Below, one piece after another: positions 10,087 through 21,639 of a stretch of 64,000 nucleotides of DNA. Where the stretch lies: contig NW_023501096.1 of NCBI RefSeq assembly GCF_014066305.1, positions 124,001 through 188,000 on the forward strand, given 5' to 3'. The notes beneath the pieces are model-generated. The model saw only the letters and a program-made list of their open reading frames with translations, was not told the DNA's origin and ran no database searches. Position numbers and translations under genes: made by a program. Every line of letters begins with the position of its first letter. Within the stretch, counting starts at the first letter, position 1. Source of the stretch: Letharia columbiana (Eukaryota > Ascomycota > Lecanoromycetes > Lecanorales > Parmeliaceae).

Positions 10087-13000
10087 ATGACAGGGATTCA
10101 AGAGCCCCACGCGTATGATGCAGACGGTGAAGAGGATGCGCTCCAGTTCCATCTCGAGCTCGGTGAAAGTCGCCCCTCTACTCCAGCTTCAACTGTCATT
10201 ACCTCCGATACATATACATCAAACACACATAACGACCTTGAGTCATCGCGGCCTGCAGAAGGCCATGCACTAGGCGAGCCCCCAGGCAGCTCTCATGAAT
10301 GTAAGCCTTGCAGCCCCGACTCACTACATTTCGTCTGGGACCACTTCGACAAAATACAATCCAATCCCAAGGTCATGGCTGCGCAGGCTATGGAGGCTCT
10401 CAACCGGGCCTTTATCGAGCTCAAATCAAAGAACGAGGAATCCCGGCTACGAGCTTCCTACGATTTGCGAGACCTAGTTGTTTCGGCCGCCAGAGGTAAG
10501 TCCTTCTGCTCACCCTGCTCATTTTGCGCGGGCTGATTGTTCATAATCACAGCACTACCTTCGGACAAGTTCCAAGAGTACTACAATACTGTCAACAGCA
10601 AGATATCTGCACTCGTTGTACAAAGCAACGACACCTCCGAAAAAATAAGCGGGATTCTGGCAATCGAGCAGCTCATCAGCTTCGATGGTGACGATGCTGC
10701 TCAGAAGACGACACGCTTCTCCAACTTCCTCAAGGCAGCTCTAAGAAGCAATGATAATACCGTCCTCGTATACGCAGCTCGAGCTTTGGGTCGCCTTGCA
10801 GTGCCTGGCGGGGCACTCACAGCTGAACTTGTCGAGGCCGAAATCTCCTCAGCCCTTGAGTGGCTACAGTCCGATAGACAAGAGTCGCGACGGTTTGCAG
10901 CTGTGCTGATCATACTACAGCTCGCTAAGAATTCCCCTACCCTGCTCTACGCATTTGTACCACAAATCTTCGACTGCATTCTAGTCGCCCTCCGAGATCC
11001 GAAAGTGCTCATCCGTGAAACAGCTGCCGAAGCTGTAGGTGCCTGCTTCGAAATAATTGCTGCTAGAGACGCCCACCTCCGTCAACAATGGTTTCAAAGA
11101 GTCTACGATGATGCTTTTCAAGGCTTCAAGTCACCCAGTCAAGACACTATCCATGGATCACTGCTCATCATGAAGGAACTCCTCCTCAAAGGTAACATGT
11201 TTATGCGCGAACACTATCGAGATGTGGCAGATATCACTCTTCGTCTCAAAGACCATCGCGAGCCTCGAATACGCACTCAGGTTGTGATAATGATTCCAAT
11301 ACTTGCCGGATACGCACCAGAGACGTTTTCCTCGCAGTACCTACACAAATTCATGATCTTCTTACAAGGTCAGCTCAAGAAGGATAAAGAGCGAAATGCA
11401 GCTTTCGTGGCAATCGGAAAAGTCGCACATGCGGTCTCAAGCGCTATTGCACCATACCTCGATGGCATTGTCCTCTACATAAGGGAGGGTCTCAGTCTCA
11501 AAGCGTAAGGTCCTTTCAGCCTCTCCGGCTTTTCCCCTATACTGACCACGTAACAGACGAAACCGCATTGGTACTGATGAAGGACCGGTCTTCCAGTGTA
11601 TCAGCATGCTCTCGATCGCAGTTGGCATGGCTCTTACCAAATATATGGAAGCTTTGCTCGATCCAGTGTTTGCTTGTGGGCTCAGTGAAGCCCTTACGCA
11701 AGCTCTGGTCGATATGGCGCACTACATTCATCCAGTCAAGCATCAGATCCAAGAAAAGCTTCTCGACCTACTCAGTCTTGTACTGTCAGGCCGTCCTTTC
11801 AGACCCTTAGGATGCCCCGAGAATAAGATTCCGCCTTTACCTGCCTTTGCCAAGGACTTCAACCTATCAGTGGCAGAACACAAAGATTCCGAGATAGTAC
11901 TGGCTTTGGTCACTTTGGGCGGTTTCGACTTCACTGGTCATGGGCTTAATGAATTTGTGCGAGATGTCGCCATGCGATATACCGAAAGCAACAATCCAAA
12001 GGTTCGAAAAGCAGCGGCACTGACCTGCTGCCAGCTTTTTGTACATGATCCTATCATCTACCAGACCAGTTTCCATGCCATCCGAGTCGTCGGAGACGTC
12101 ATTGAGAGACTGTTGGCATTAGGAGTGGCAGACATGGATCCTGACATCCGACGAACCGTTCTCCAAGCTCTCAACGACCAATTTGACAAGCACCTTGCCA
12201 AGCCAGAGAATATTCGTCATGTCTTCCTTGCAGTTAACGACTCCGATTTCGAAGTTCGACAAGCCGCCATTGTCATCGTGGGTCGTCTCACTGCTATCAA
12301 CCCAGCACACGTCTTTCCATCATTACGAAAGGTCCTTGTGAATCTCATCATGAGCATCAAGAATTCTCAAAGCCCCAAGAGTAAAGAGGACGGAGCTAAG
12401 CTTGTTGGACTGGTAATCGCAAATGCATCTCGGCTTGCCAAGCCGTACTGTGACGTCCTGGTCAAGACCCTTCTTCCAAACGCTGAAGATTCAAATGCCA
12501 CAATTGCAGCAACGACTATCACAGCGATTGGACAGCTTGCCACTACCGGTGGGACCGTCTTAGTGCCATACCTTCCAACTATCATGCCTACGATTGTGGA
12601 GGCCCTTCAAGATCTGAGCTCTCAGCGTAAGAGAGATGCCGCACTACACACTCTTGGCCAATTTGGGAGACATGCAGGATATGTTATCGAACCATACAAA
12701 GATTTTCCCCAACTGCTTGACATCTTGATAAACATCATTAAGACAGAACAGCCAGGAGGGTCGCGAAAAGAGACTATCAAGCTCCTAGGAACCCTGGGCG
12801 CTCAGGATCCTTACAAGCATGAAGAGATCCTCGAAGTATCTTCTGAAGCTCGTCTGAGGAATGCCGCCGATTTAGTCTCGGACGTTGGGCTTGTGATAGA
12901 GGGGATGACGCCCTCCAATGAGGATTATTATCCCAAGGTCGTCTTCAACATACTAACGCAGACTATTCTAGCTGATTCTTCTTTATCCCAATACCACACT

Positions 13001-16000
13001 GCGGTCATTGAGGCCATTGTGACCATCTTCAAAACCCTTGGAATACGGTGTATACCATTCTTGCCCGAAATCATCCCGAGCTTCTTAACAATTATACGCG
13101 CCGCACCAAACACGCGGCTCGAGATTTATTTCAATCAGCTAGCAATTCTAGTATCTATAGTCCGCGTCCATATACGAAACTTCGCGAATCCCCTCATCGA
13201 GCTTGTCGAGCACTTTTGGTCTGTGAGTAGCTCCGTGCAAGCAACGATTCTCTCGCTAGTTGAATCATTGTCAAGAGCCTTGGAGGGTGAGTTCAAGGGT
13301 CGCATTACAAGGATTCTCCCACTTATGCTCGGCGTGCTTGACAACGATGTGTCAGTCCGTAGGACCGCATCCGAGAGGGTATTACATACCATTTTGGTAT
13401 TTGGTCAGAGCGCCGAAGAACATATGCATATGATCATTCCATCTCTCGTCCGTATGTTCGAGAATCAGTCAAACCCCGTCGCTATACGAAAGGCAGCTAT
13501 CGACACCATTGGAAAGATATCGAGGCTGGTCAATATATCAGATTATGCATCATTGATCATACACAGTTTGACGGCGTTATTTGCTGGGAAGGAGCAGCTC
13601 CTGAGACAAGCAGCGCTCGACTGCATCTGCGCTTACGTCTTCCAGCTTGGACAGGAGTACCTACTCTATGTCTGGACTGTCAACAAAGTCTTAGTTGCGA
13701 ATCATGTCCCTCACCACAACTATGACATCCTTATCACGAAGCTACGGAAGGGAGAGCCTCTTCCCCAAGATCTCAGCCCAGATGAGCACTACGGAGGTCT
13801 CGGCGATGACTCTGGAGTTGCAGAGGTCGGCCAAAAGAAGTTACCGGTTAATCAGGAACATCTAAAGAATGCTTGGGAAGCTTCACAGAAATCCACAGTC
13901 GAGGACTGGCACGAGTGGATACGGCGCTTCAGTGTCGAACTGCTCAAAGAGTCACCATCTCACGCGCTGAGAGCTTGCGCTGGCTTGGCCAGCCTATACC
14001 AGCCCCTTGCGAGAGAGTTATTCAATTCTGCGTTTGCATCATGCTGGACTGAGCTCTACGAACAATATCAGGAAGAGCTTCTACGATCTATTGAGACAGC
14101 CTTGTCATCAACTTATATTCCTCCTGAGATTATGCAGGTGCTGTTGAATCTCTGCGAGTTCATGGAGCACGACGACAAAGCGCTTCCTATCGACATTCGC
14201 AATCTAGGCGCCTATGCCGCCAAGAACCACGCCTTTGCGAAAGCATTGCATTACAAGGAGTTGGAGTTTGAAGAAGAGAAGACACCCAGTACTGTCGAAG
14301 CGCTCATTTCCATCAACAACCAGCTGCAACAAACGGATGCTGCTGTTGGGATCCTGCGCAATGCTCAAAAGTACCGCGACTTCGACTTCAAGGAAGGTTG
14401 GTACGTAAAGCTTGAGCGCTGGGACGAAGCTCTGGCGGCATACGAGAAACGCGAGCAGCAGCCCATTACAGACGATACAATTGCTTTTGAGATTTCTATG
14501 GGCAAGATGAAATGTCTCCACGCTCTTGGTGAATGGGATATCTTAGCCGATCTCGCTGACCTGAAATGGAACTTCGCTACTAGTGACCAGCGGCGTGTCA
14601 TTGCCCCTTTGGCATCTGCCGCCGCCTGGGGTCAAGGCCAGTGGGAACGCATGGATACCTATCTCGAGGGCATGAAGCCCCACTCTATTGATCGGGCCTG
14701 GTTTACTGCCATCCTTTCGATCCATCGCAACCAATTCGAACAGGCTGCAGTACATATCGAGAAAGCTCGTGATGGTCTCGATGCAGAGTTATGCGCATTG
14801 CTTGGAGAGTCCTATAACCGAGCCTACGGTACCGTCGTTCGTGTACAGATGCTCGCTGAACTCGAGGAGATCATCGTCTATAAAAAGATCGCGGGCAACG
14901 AGGAGAAGCGACAAACGATGAGGGACACTTGGACCAAGCGTCTCAGAGGCTGTCAACCCAATATTGACGTCTGGCAGAAAATGCTAAAAGTGCGAGCACT
15001 TGTCCTCACTCCCAGAGAGAACATCGACATGTGGATCAAATTTGCCAATCTCTGTCGGAAGAACGGCCGCCAAGGCTTAGCTGAGAAATCCCTTCACCTG
15101 CTGCATGATGTTAGTGGTCACACTATCGACGGCCAAGCCCAGCTTGAGAGCGGCCTGTCCGCACAAGCTACCCTTCAAGGGCCTACTGCCGTGCCGGAGG
15201 TTTTGTATGCACAACTTAAATACAGCTGGTCCACAGGTCAACAACAACAATCTCTCCGTAGGCTTCGAGCCTTCACAGCCGATTTGTCTCATCAACTCGA
15301 AGTACTCAACGCTTCAGACGCGGCAAACACAGCGAGCGGAAACAGCAACTTTGGTGCAACAAATCTTATGCTGGATTTAAATAGCCAAAACGGTGTAGGT
15401 CCTAGACTCCCTCGTAGCGACATAAGCAGTCTCAGCAAGCTGTTAGCCAAATGCTACATCAGGCAAGGCGACTGGATGACGGCCCTGATACATGGCAATT
15501 GGGAATCCAACCATGTCCGCGAAATCATCGACGCTTACTCCCATGCAACTTCACACAACAAGAACTGGTACAAAGCCTGGCACTCGTGGGCGCTGGCCAA
15601 TTTTGAAGTCGTCACAGCCTTGACAGCACAAGCCAAGCGCGAGAGCAGTGCCCTTCCTCTCTCCATGGTAACCGGCCATGTGGTGCCTGCGATCGTAGGC
15701 TTCTTCAAATCTATCGCTCTGGCGTCTTCCAGCTCGTTACAAGATACGCTCCGATTGCTGACGCTATGGTTCGCTCATGGTGGAGACGTGGAAGTGAACA
15801 CGGCTGTGCTCGAAGGTCTCAACGATGTCAGCATCGATACCTGGCTCGAGGTTATTCCGCAACTGATTGCACGAATCAACCAGCCTAACAATCGTGTTCG
15901 AGGATCAATTCATCGTCTCCTCGCCGAGGTTGGCAAAGCTCATCCGCAAGCATTAGTGTATCCATTGACTGTCACTATCAAATCTCACGTCGCTCGACGC

Positions 16001-17787
16001 TCTCAGTCTGCTACGCAGATCATGGAGAAGATGCGGGAGCACAGCCCGGGCTTAGTAGAGCAAGCGCACCTCGTGAGCCAGGAGCTTATTCGAGTTGCCG
16101 TATTATGGCACGAGCTTTGGCACGAAGGCTTGGAGGAAGCATCGCGATTGTACGTCTACAGGTACCTCTTTAAAGCTTGAAAAGCGTGCTAAGTTTCTAG
16201 GTACTTTGGAGATAAAGATATCGAAGGCATGTTTGCAACGCTCGGACCTTTACATGACCTACTAGCCAAGGTAATTTGCTCTTCGATTCCACTTGGCCAG
16301 CCATCGCTCATCATGAACAGGGAGCCGAAACACTCCGAGAGATATCTTTTGCTCAATCATTTGGGCGAGATTTGCAGGAAGCTCAGCATTGGTGCAACAT
16401 TTATCGCCAGACCGGTGAGGATGGTGATTTAAACCAGGCATGGGATCTATATTACTCAGTATTTCGTCGAATCTCGCGACAACTGCTGAACATCATGAGC
16501 CTCGACCTAGCCTACATTTCACCAAAGCTCAAGGACGCAAAGAACCTGGATCTGGCTGTGCCAGGGACGTACCGGAGCGGGAAACCCGTCGTCAGTATCA
16601 CTGGCTTTGATCGCCATATGAGCGTCATCCAATCGAAGCAGCGTCCTCGGAGAATGAGGATGTATGGCAGTGACGGTACAATCTACGAGTTCTGCTTGAA
16701 AGGGCATGAGGACATCCGTCAAGATGAGCGTGTAATGCAGCTCTTTGGCCTCATCAACACACTGTTGAACGCTGATACCGAGAGCTTCAAACGCCATTTG
16801 AATATCCAGAGATACCCGGCAATACCGTTGTCACAGCAATCAGGCCTTTTGGGCTGGGTCGAGAATAGCGATACCTTGCACAACCTGATCAAGGAGTACC
16901 GTGAGCACCGTCGTATCTTGCTCAACATCGAGCACAGAATTATGCTGCAGATGGCACCAGACTACGATAATCTCACTCTTATGCAGAAGGTCGAAGTATT
17001 TAGCTACGCAATGGACAACACCACTGGTAAAGATCTCTACCGTGTCCTCTGGCTTAAGAGCAAGAGCTCCGAATCTTGGCTCGACCGTCGAACCAACTTC
17101 ACACGCTCCCTCGCAACAATGTCCATGGTCGGCTACATTCTGGGGCTTGGCGACCGCCACCCTTCCAACTTGATGCTCGACCGCATTACGGGCAAGGTCA
17201 TCCACATCGATTTCGGTGATTGCTTCGAGGTAGCCATGCACCGCGAGAAATACCCTGAGCGTGTTCCGTTCCGTCTTACTCGTATGCTCACCTTTGCGAT
17301 GGAAGTCAGCAACATCGACGGCAGCTACAAGATTGCTTGCGAGGCGGTCATGCGTGTTATTCGCGACAATAAAGAGTCCTTGATGGCGGTACTGGAAGCC
17401 TTCATCCATGATCCTCTTCTCAATTGGCGCCTGGGCAACCGCGAAGCCCCCGACGAACCCTCCTTCCCTTCCGAGCGCCGCCAATCCATTGTCGGTGACC
17501 TGGGAACTGCTCAATTGGAGCGTCCACGCACCGCCTCCTACCGTGCCCGCCGTATGTCGACAGTGCAAGCTGGTGTACTTGACAACAATCTCAACGATGC
17601 AGATAAAGAAGTGCAGAATGCAAGAGCAGTGCAGGTGTTAGCACGCGTGAAGGACAAATTGATGGGTCGCGACTTCAGACCTGAGGAGGAGTTGAATGTG
17701 GAGAGGCAGGTCGCAAAATTGGTGGCTCAGGCGACGAATGTGGAGAATCTGTGCCAGCATTATATCGGTTGGTGCAGCTTCTGGTAG
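10087..17787 (+). CDS. tor: TOR serine/threonine protein kinase (PIKK family)
   Basis: Catalytic core of the TORC1/TORC2 complexes, coupling nutrient status to growth. Exons 10087-10495, 10553-11504, 11557-16161, 16201-16270 and 16321-17787 give 2,500 residues, normal for TOR. N-terminal and central HEAT repeats cover about residues 100-1250, followed by the FAT region. The FRB domain is split over the last introns: EEASRLY (Ser1983 corresponds to the rapamycin-contact Ser), then [13 protein letters not shown] and [10 protein letters not shown]. The kinase domain has [12 protein letters not shown], the [15 protein letters not shown] segment, catalytic [13 protein letters not shown] (Asp2290) and IDFGDCFE (Asp2309). 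It ends in the FATC motif with terminal WCSFW. Intron 3 is only 39 nt. The conserved Ser predicts rapamycin sensitivity (inference). It is the only TOR gene in the window. Confidence 0.97.
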
Positions 17788-18340
17788 GGGTAGATGAGAT
17801 GAGGTCACGACATGGTCCACGTTCAACGGCGTAACGGTGCATGATGGTATAATGGTATGATACCCCTCACGCGGTCCTCTTTACCGGAGGCGTACTTGTG
17901 TTACTCATCTGTTCTATTCTTTGGCGGAGAACTTTTTTTCGATTCTAAGACAATGCTGATTTACCTCCACGAGGCTTGAGTTCGGATGGTTTGGTGGAAT
18001 GAGCAAATACTTTAGTTACGATCATGCAGCATTACTTATTGAACATAGCATTCATGATCCAATTCGCCAATTGTGACTATGAAACGGCTGTACACCTACA
18101 GGAGTGACCGTCTTTCGGCATCCGTCCCTGTCCTCACAGAGGCCAAATCACGCATGCCATTCATTCGAAGGCAATTTTATCATGATACCCCTTATCTCAA
18201 GCCTTTGGGGCTGACGGATCATTATGCGGGTGGCAGTCTGCGAGGGCCAGTGTCCCTTTTGGTACACCAGGCTCATCAAAAGCTATGCCATCGACCGTGT
18301 ACAACCCCAATCATATATGGTACATTCAACTCCTCACCCC
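17788..18340. other. Tail-to-tail intergenic region after TOR
   Basis: Holds the 3' ends of two convergent genes. No gene, RNA or repeat is visible. Confidence 0.4.
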
Positions 18341-19426
18341 TCACTTTCCCGCCCACCAATTGCTCCAACCGCCTCTACTCCCCGCTTTCTCTTCAGCGGC
18401 ATCTATCGTACCCCCAACGGCCTGGACCGGCCCCTCAGCCATCCGATCTAACGGTCCCCCTCTCACTCCAGCAGCTTCCATCGCTCTCTCCCCCTCCCTC
18501 CTCTTCTCCGCCACAGCCTGCAGTATACCGGTGCCATCTCTCCTGCCCTCTTCACTGCCGTGGCCCACGTCCGTAGTCTTAGGCCCTGAATCCCTATCCG
18601 CCTGCGCCGCTCGCTCGAGTATCGACGTTTGGGTCACGCCGAGCTTTTTCAGAATCTCCTCCTCACTTGGTACCGCGACCTTCTCCCCTCTCTCCCCTTC
18701 CTCCTCATCACCCTTCAAACCCCCCATCAACATCCCCCTGATGCTCTTCCCCCAAGATCTTTCCTTCGCCGCCTCTTCAGCTTGCACCCGTGCCCTTTCG
18801 CGGTTGATGACGAGCGTTTGGTCCTCGTCGAGGGGCATGCCGGATTTTTCCGTCTCGATGGCCTCGATCAGGCGCTGGGAGTAGATGGCGCGTTGTTCGG
18901 CGTAGAAGGCTGAACGTTTGCGGCGGTTGTGCAGGATCATGTCGGTGAGGGCGAAGCCTGTTATCGCCGCTGCGACGACTGTCGTACACACACTACGGTC
19001 AGCAGATGCCCCGCGGGAGGAACGTAGGAAGGTCTGTCGGCGAAGGGGGTAATACATACTTGAGAACCCGAGAAGACTGACCACCGTGGTCTTGTGTGCT
19101 CGATCCGCCCACACCCTCCCCCTGATCACGACTCTATCCCAGGTCGTTATCTGCGCTTCTCTCTCTCGTAACCTCGCCTGGCGTAGTCTTGCTACTTTTT
19201 CCACTGCTGTTTCCCCCGGTGGCGCGCTCCCCTGGGCACCTTTTTTTGGATCTATTGGGGGTGGGGGCACGCGAGGATTTGGATTGAGCGGGGCGTTGGG
19301 ATTGGGTCGGGGCGTGCCGGAGGCGGAGTGTGTAGAGGGGTCGGGGCGATTTATGGGGGTAGGTCTGGCGTAGGCGTGGGGAGAGGTGGCGGTGAAGCGG
19401 GTTGCGTCGGCGGCGGAGCGGGACAT
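18341..19426 (-). CDS. Cox14-type mitochondrial protein (cytochrome oxidase assembly domain)
   Basis: Exons 19426-19060 and 18978-18341 (81-nt intron, GTATGT..ACGACAG) encode 334 residues. ATG 19426 is preferred over the in-frame ATG at 19513 because MSRSAADATRFTATSPHAY matches the start of fungal homologues. Order: Pro-rich N-terminus, basic helix ETAVEKVARLRQARLRERE, the WDRVVIRGRVWADRAHKTTV segment, one predicted TM rebuilt over the splice (LLGFSIVAAAITGFALTDM), then NRRKR, a basic/acidic helix and a Gly/Glu-rich tail. The architecture fits the fungal Cox14-domain proteins thought to act in cytochrome c oxidase assembly at the inner membrane. The family call is from memory of the pattern; the C-terminal half has no assignable function. 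Confidence 0.7.
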   Translation of the reverse strand: MSRSAADATRFTATSPHAYARPTPINRPDPSTHSASGTPRPNPNAPLNPNPRVPPPPIDPKKGAQGSAPPGETAVEKVARLRQARLREREAQITTWDRVVIRGRVWADRAHKTTVVSLLGFSSMYYPLRRQTFLRSSRGASADRSVCTTVVAAAITGFALTDMILHNRRKRSAFYAEQRAIYSQRLIEAIETEKSGMPLDEDQTLVINRERARVQAEEAAKERSWGKSIRGMLMGGLKGDEEEGERGEKVAVPSEEEILKKLGVTQTSILERAAQADRDSGPKTTDVGHGSEEGRRDGTGILQAVAEKRREGERAMEAAGVRGGPLDRMAEGPVQAVGGTIDAAEEKAGSRGGWSNWWAGK

Positions 19427-19861
19427 GGTGGGTGAGGGAGCTGTGGAATTGGGGTTGATTGCTATTATGAATGAGCTATGAGCTCTAAGTACGGTCAATG
19501 GGGTTGAGGACAAAGGGTGGAGGAAAAGTCTGGCGCGGCGAGATCCGCGGCGGGATGACGAGCATGAATGTCTTCAAGCAGCGCTCATGTATTCGCCTAA
19601 AACCTCCGTCTTACTCAGGACCAATCCCATAGATGGCATTTGATCCATTTGTTCATTGCTTGTGAGCAGCAGAACGAGTCCATAAGCCAATGGGTCAATG
19701 GCAACCTCATTCGATACTGAACCCAGCTCACAGTCTTGCCTCGCTGATCAGCATTGTGCTGCCAAATTTCTTGCCCATCCTATCTCCCCTCTTCAAATAA
19801 ATCAGCCTCATCCCATGTACTGGTCTGTGTTGCCCGTGTCTACGAATCTCAATGAGCAGCG
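19427..19861. promoter_or_regulatory. Divergent promoter region
   Basis: About 435 bp shared by two head-to-head genes, the Cox14-type gene (-) and the DUF2458 gene (+). No distinct TATA box was found. Confidence 0.45.
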
Positions 19862-20770
19862 ATGGAATCCAACTACCAGCCACAGACAGATCTAGCATCC
19901 ATCCTGCAGACTCTACGAGCCTATGCTCCGTCTCAGCAGCAAGCCCCTGAAGCGACTTACCAAACCCAAGCTCTTCAGGCCCATCACCAACCTCAAGCGC
20001 CACCTCAAACCCCCGATCTCGAAGAAGACGAATACGACCCTTCAACCTACGACCCATCGCTCCCTCTCATCACCGCACCTCACCCGCAAGCAGCTCCCGC
20101 CCACGCACCAGACGCACAGCCCCAGCGACCGCCTCCGACCCCCGAAACACGCCCCCGCCTAGAAAAGACCACTCCGTCCTATCCCCGCCCACCTCCCGAA
20201 CCCACGCCGGCCGCCAAACCACCGGCCTCGACCCCCGGCCCCAAGAAGGCACACGCGCCGCCCGGCCACCGTCCCGCCACGATCACCACCTGGGCGCCCG
20301 CTCTCCGGCACGTCACGGGCCAAACGACGGCGGATCCCGGGTTCGGGCACAGGGTGCGGCATCTCATCACGACCCAACGCAAGCACGAGCGGCAATGGTG
20401 GGACGGGCGCGAGGAGTTGAAGAAACGGCTAGCGGGCCGGGAGGAGGGGAGGAAGAAATTGGACAGCGTCCTGGGTTCGCTCGGCGGTCATGTCAACGCC
20501 TCGAAGACGGACGAGTTCTCCGAGGAGGAAGAGCTGAGAATGTATGACAGGAAGGTGTATCAAGCTTGCGGAGAGATGGTGGCGGCTACCGTGAAGGAAT
20601 TGAAGAAATTGGAGGTGCCGTTCTTCTGTACTGTGGAGGGACTGGTGAGTCCGAAGGGGGATGGCAAGGCGCAGGGAAAGAGGAAGGGGACGGTATCCGA
20701 GGCGGAGCTGGCGGAGTTGAGGGGCAGGATGATGGTGTTGTTGGAGGATCTGTGCGGCGAGGAGGAGTGA
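19862..20770 (+). CDS. DUF2458-family protein of unknown function
   Basis: Intronless ORF of 302 residues. The first 150 residues are Gln/Pro-rich and low in complexity. The conserved C-terminal half begins TITTWAPALRHVTGQTTADPGF, then HERQWWDGREELKKRLAGREEGRKKLDSVL, and ends in helices (MVAATVKELKKLEVPFF and AELRGRMMVLLEDL). This arrangement matches the fungal DUF2458 family as I remember it; a molecular role is not known. ATG 19862 follows an in-frame stop and opens the whole conserved frame. It is strongly GC-rich in the Pro-rich part, which creates long shadow frames on the other strand. Confidence 0.75.
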   Translation: MESNYQPQTDLASILQTLRAYAPSQQQAPEATYQTQALQAHHQPQAPPQTPDLEEDEYDPSTYDPSLPLITAPHPQAAPAHAPDAQPQRPPPTPETRPRLEKTTPSYPRPPPEPTPAAKPPASTPGPKKAHAPPGHRPATITTWAPALRHVTGQTTADPGFGHRVRHLITTQRKHERQWWDGREELKKRLAGREEGRKKLDSVLGSLGGHVNASKTDEFSEEEELRMYDRKVYQACGEMVAATVKELKKLEVPFFCTVEGLVSPKGDGKAQGKRKGTVSEAELAELRGRMMVLLEDLCGEEE

Positions 20771-21639
20771 GGTGGTTGGACGAATGCATAGCGATGGCGT
20801 TGTGGTCTGGATGATACCCCGTGAGCGACGTCGAACTTTTCGAGCGGAAGAGGACAAGGAGCATGCATGGAAAGAGCGATGCAGAATTATCGACTCCAAA
20901 GAGTCATTGAATGATTCGTCAACGTTTCATGCGAGCCGTTCCAAGAAAATATGTGCTGGGGCGCGGGCTTCCGTGTGAAAGCTTGCGAGTACTGGTTTTG
21001 ACTGTTTATTTCAGGGAGACCCCTAAAACCCTGACCTTGGGGGCTCTGAGCTTGTAGGGGCTGTCAGCAGCTCGAAGTTTGATTGTTTTGTGATATTTGA
21101 TTGTTTGAGCTTGCTTTGCAGCCCCTCCGATACAGCTCTCGGGGCCCTTAAGGCTCCGAGGGTTTAAGGGTTTTAGGGATCTAACCCTGGAATCAGACGT
21201 TGTGATTGATTTGTATACTTGGGGGACCCCTAAAACCCCCTGACCCTCGGGGCTCTCCGGGCTCTCGGGCTCCTGCCGGGAGGCTCTTCTCGCAAGCTCG
21301 ATAATTTCTGTTTTTAGTATATCTTTCAATACTCTATATTTCGTCTACGCTACGTTATCTGAAATCGTGTAAGTAATTCTTAACTCTACGTACTTAGTTT
21401 ATTATCATATTTTTGATAAAGAAAGGAATAAAAGGTGATTTGAGGATTTGAGTTCTTTTCGCTTCCTCTTTTGGACGTACCCGTGTGACCCGCTTTTAGT
21501 TAGAAATGAGTAGGTGGTTTTGTTCAAATCACGGAATCTGAAGATCTGATTGGTCAACTTTAAATTTATGGTTGTCGAACATTTTGTGATTTCAGTCTTG
21601 TAATAAGTTCAAATCGTTCGTTCAACATCACGGAGAGGT
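20771..21639. other. Gene-free 0.87 kb between convergent genes, with a local repeat
   Basis: Contains the GC-rich direct repeat described separately, followed at about 21300-21640 by AT-rich unremarkable DNA. No gene is visible. Confidence 0.4.
21014..21256. repeat. Direct repeat pair with CCCCTAAAACC core
   Basis: The segments 21014-21047 and 21221-21256 align closely (GGG-A-GACCCCTAAAACC..CTGACC..GGGGCTCT). The inverse motif GGGTTTTAGGGAT occurs between them near 21165. This looks like a remnant of a small repeat or element end; no coding capacity. Confidence 0.55.

Noticed and set aside
16840..17568. 242-codon minus-strand ORF inside TOR
   Set aside because: Exact antisense of the conserved kinase domain, so coding constraint belongs to TOR.
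18073..18884. Pro-rich plus-strand ORFs opposite the Cox14-type gene
   Set aside because: Antisense shadows of a GC-rich coding exon; no start context or domain.
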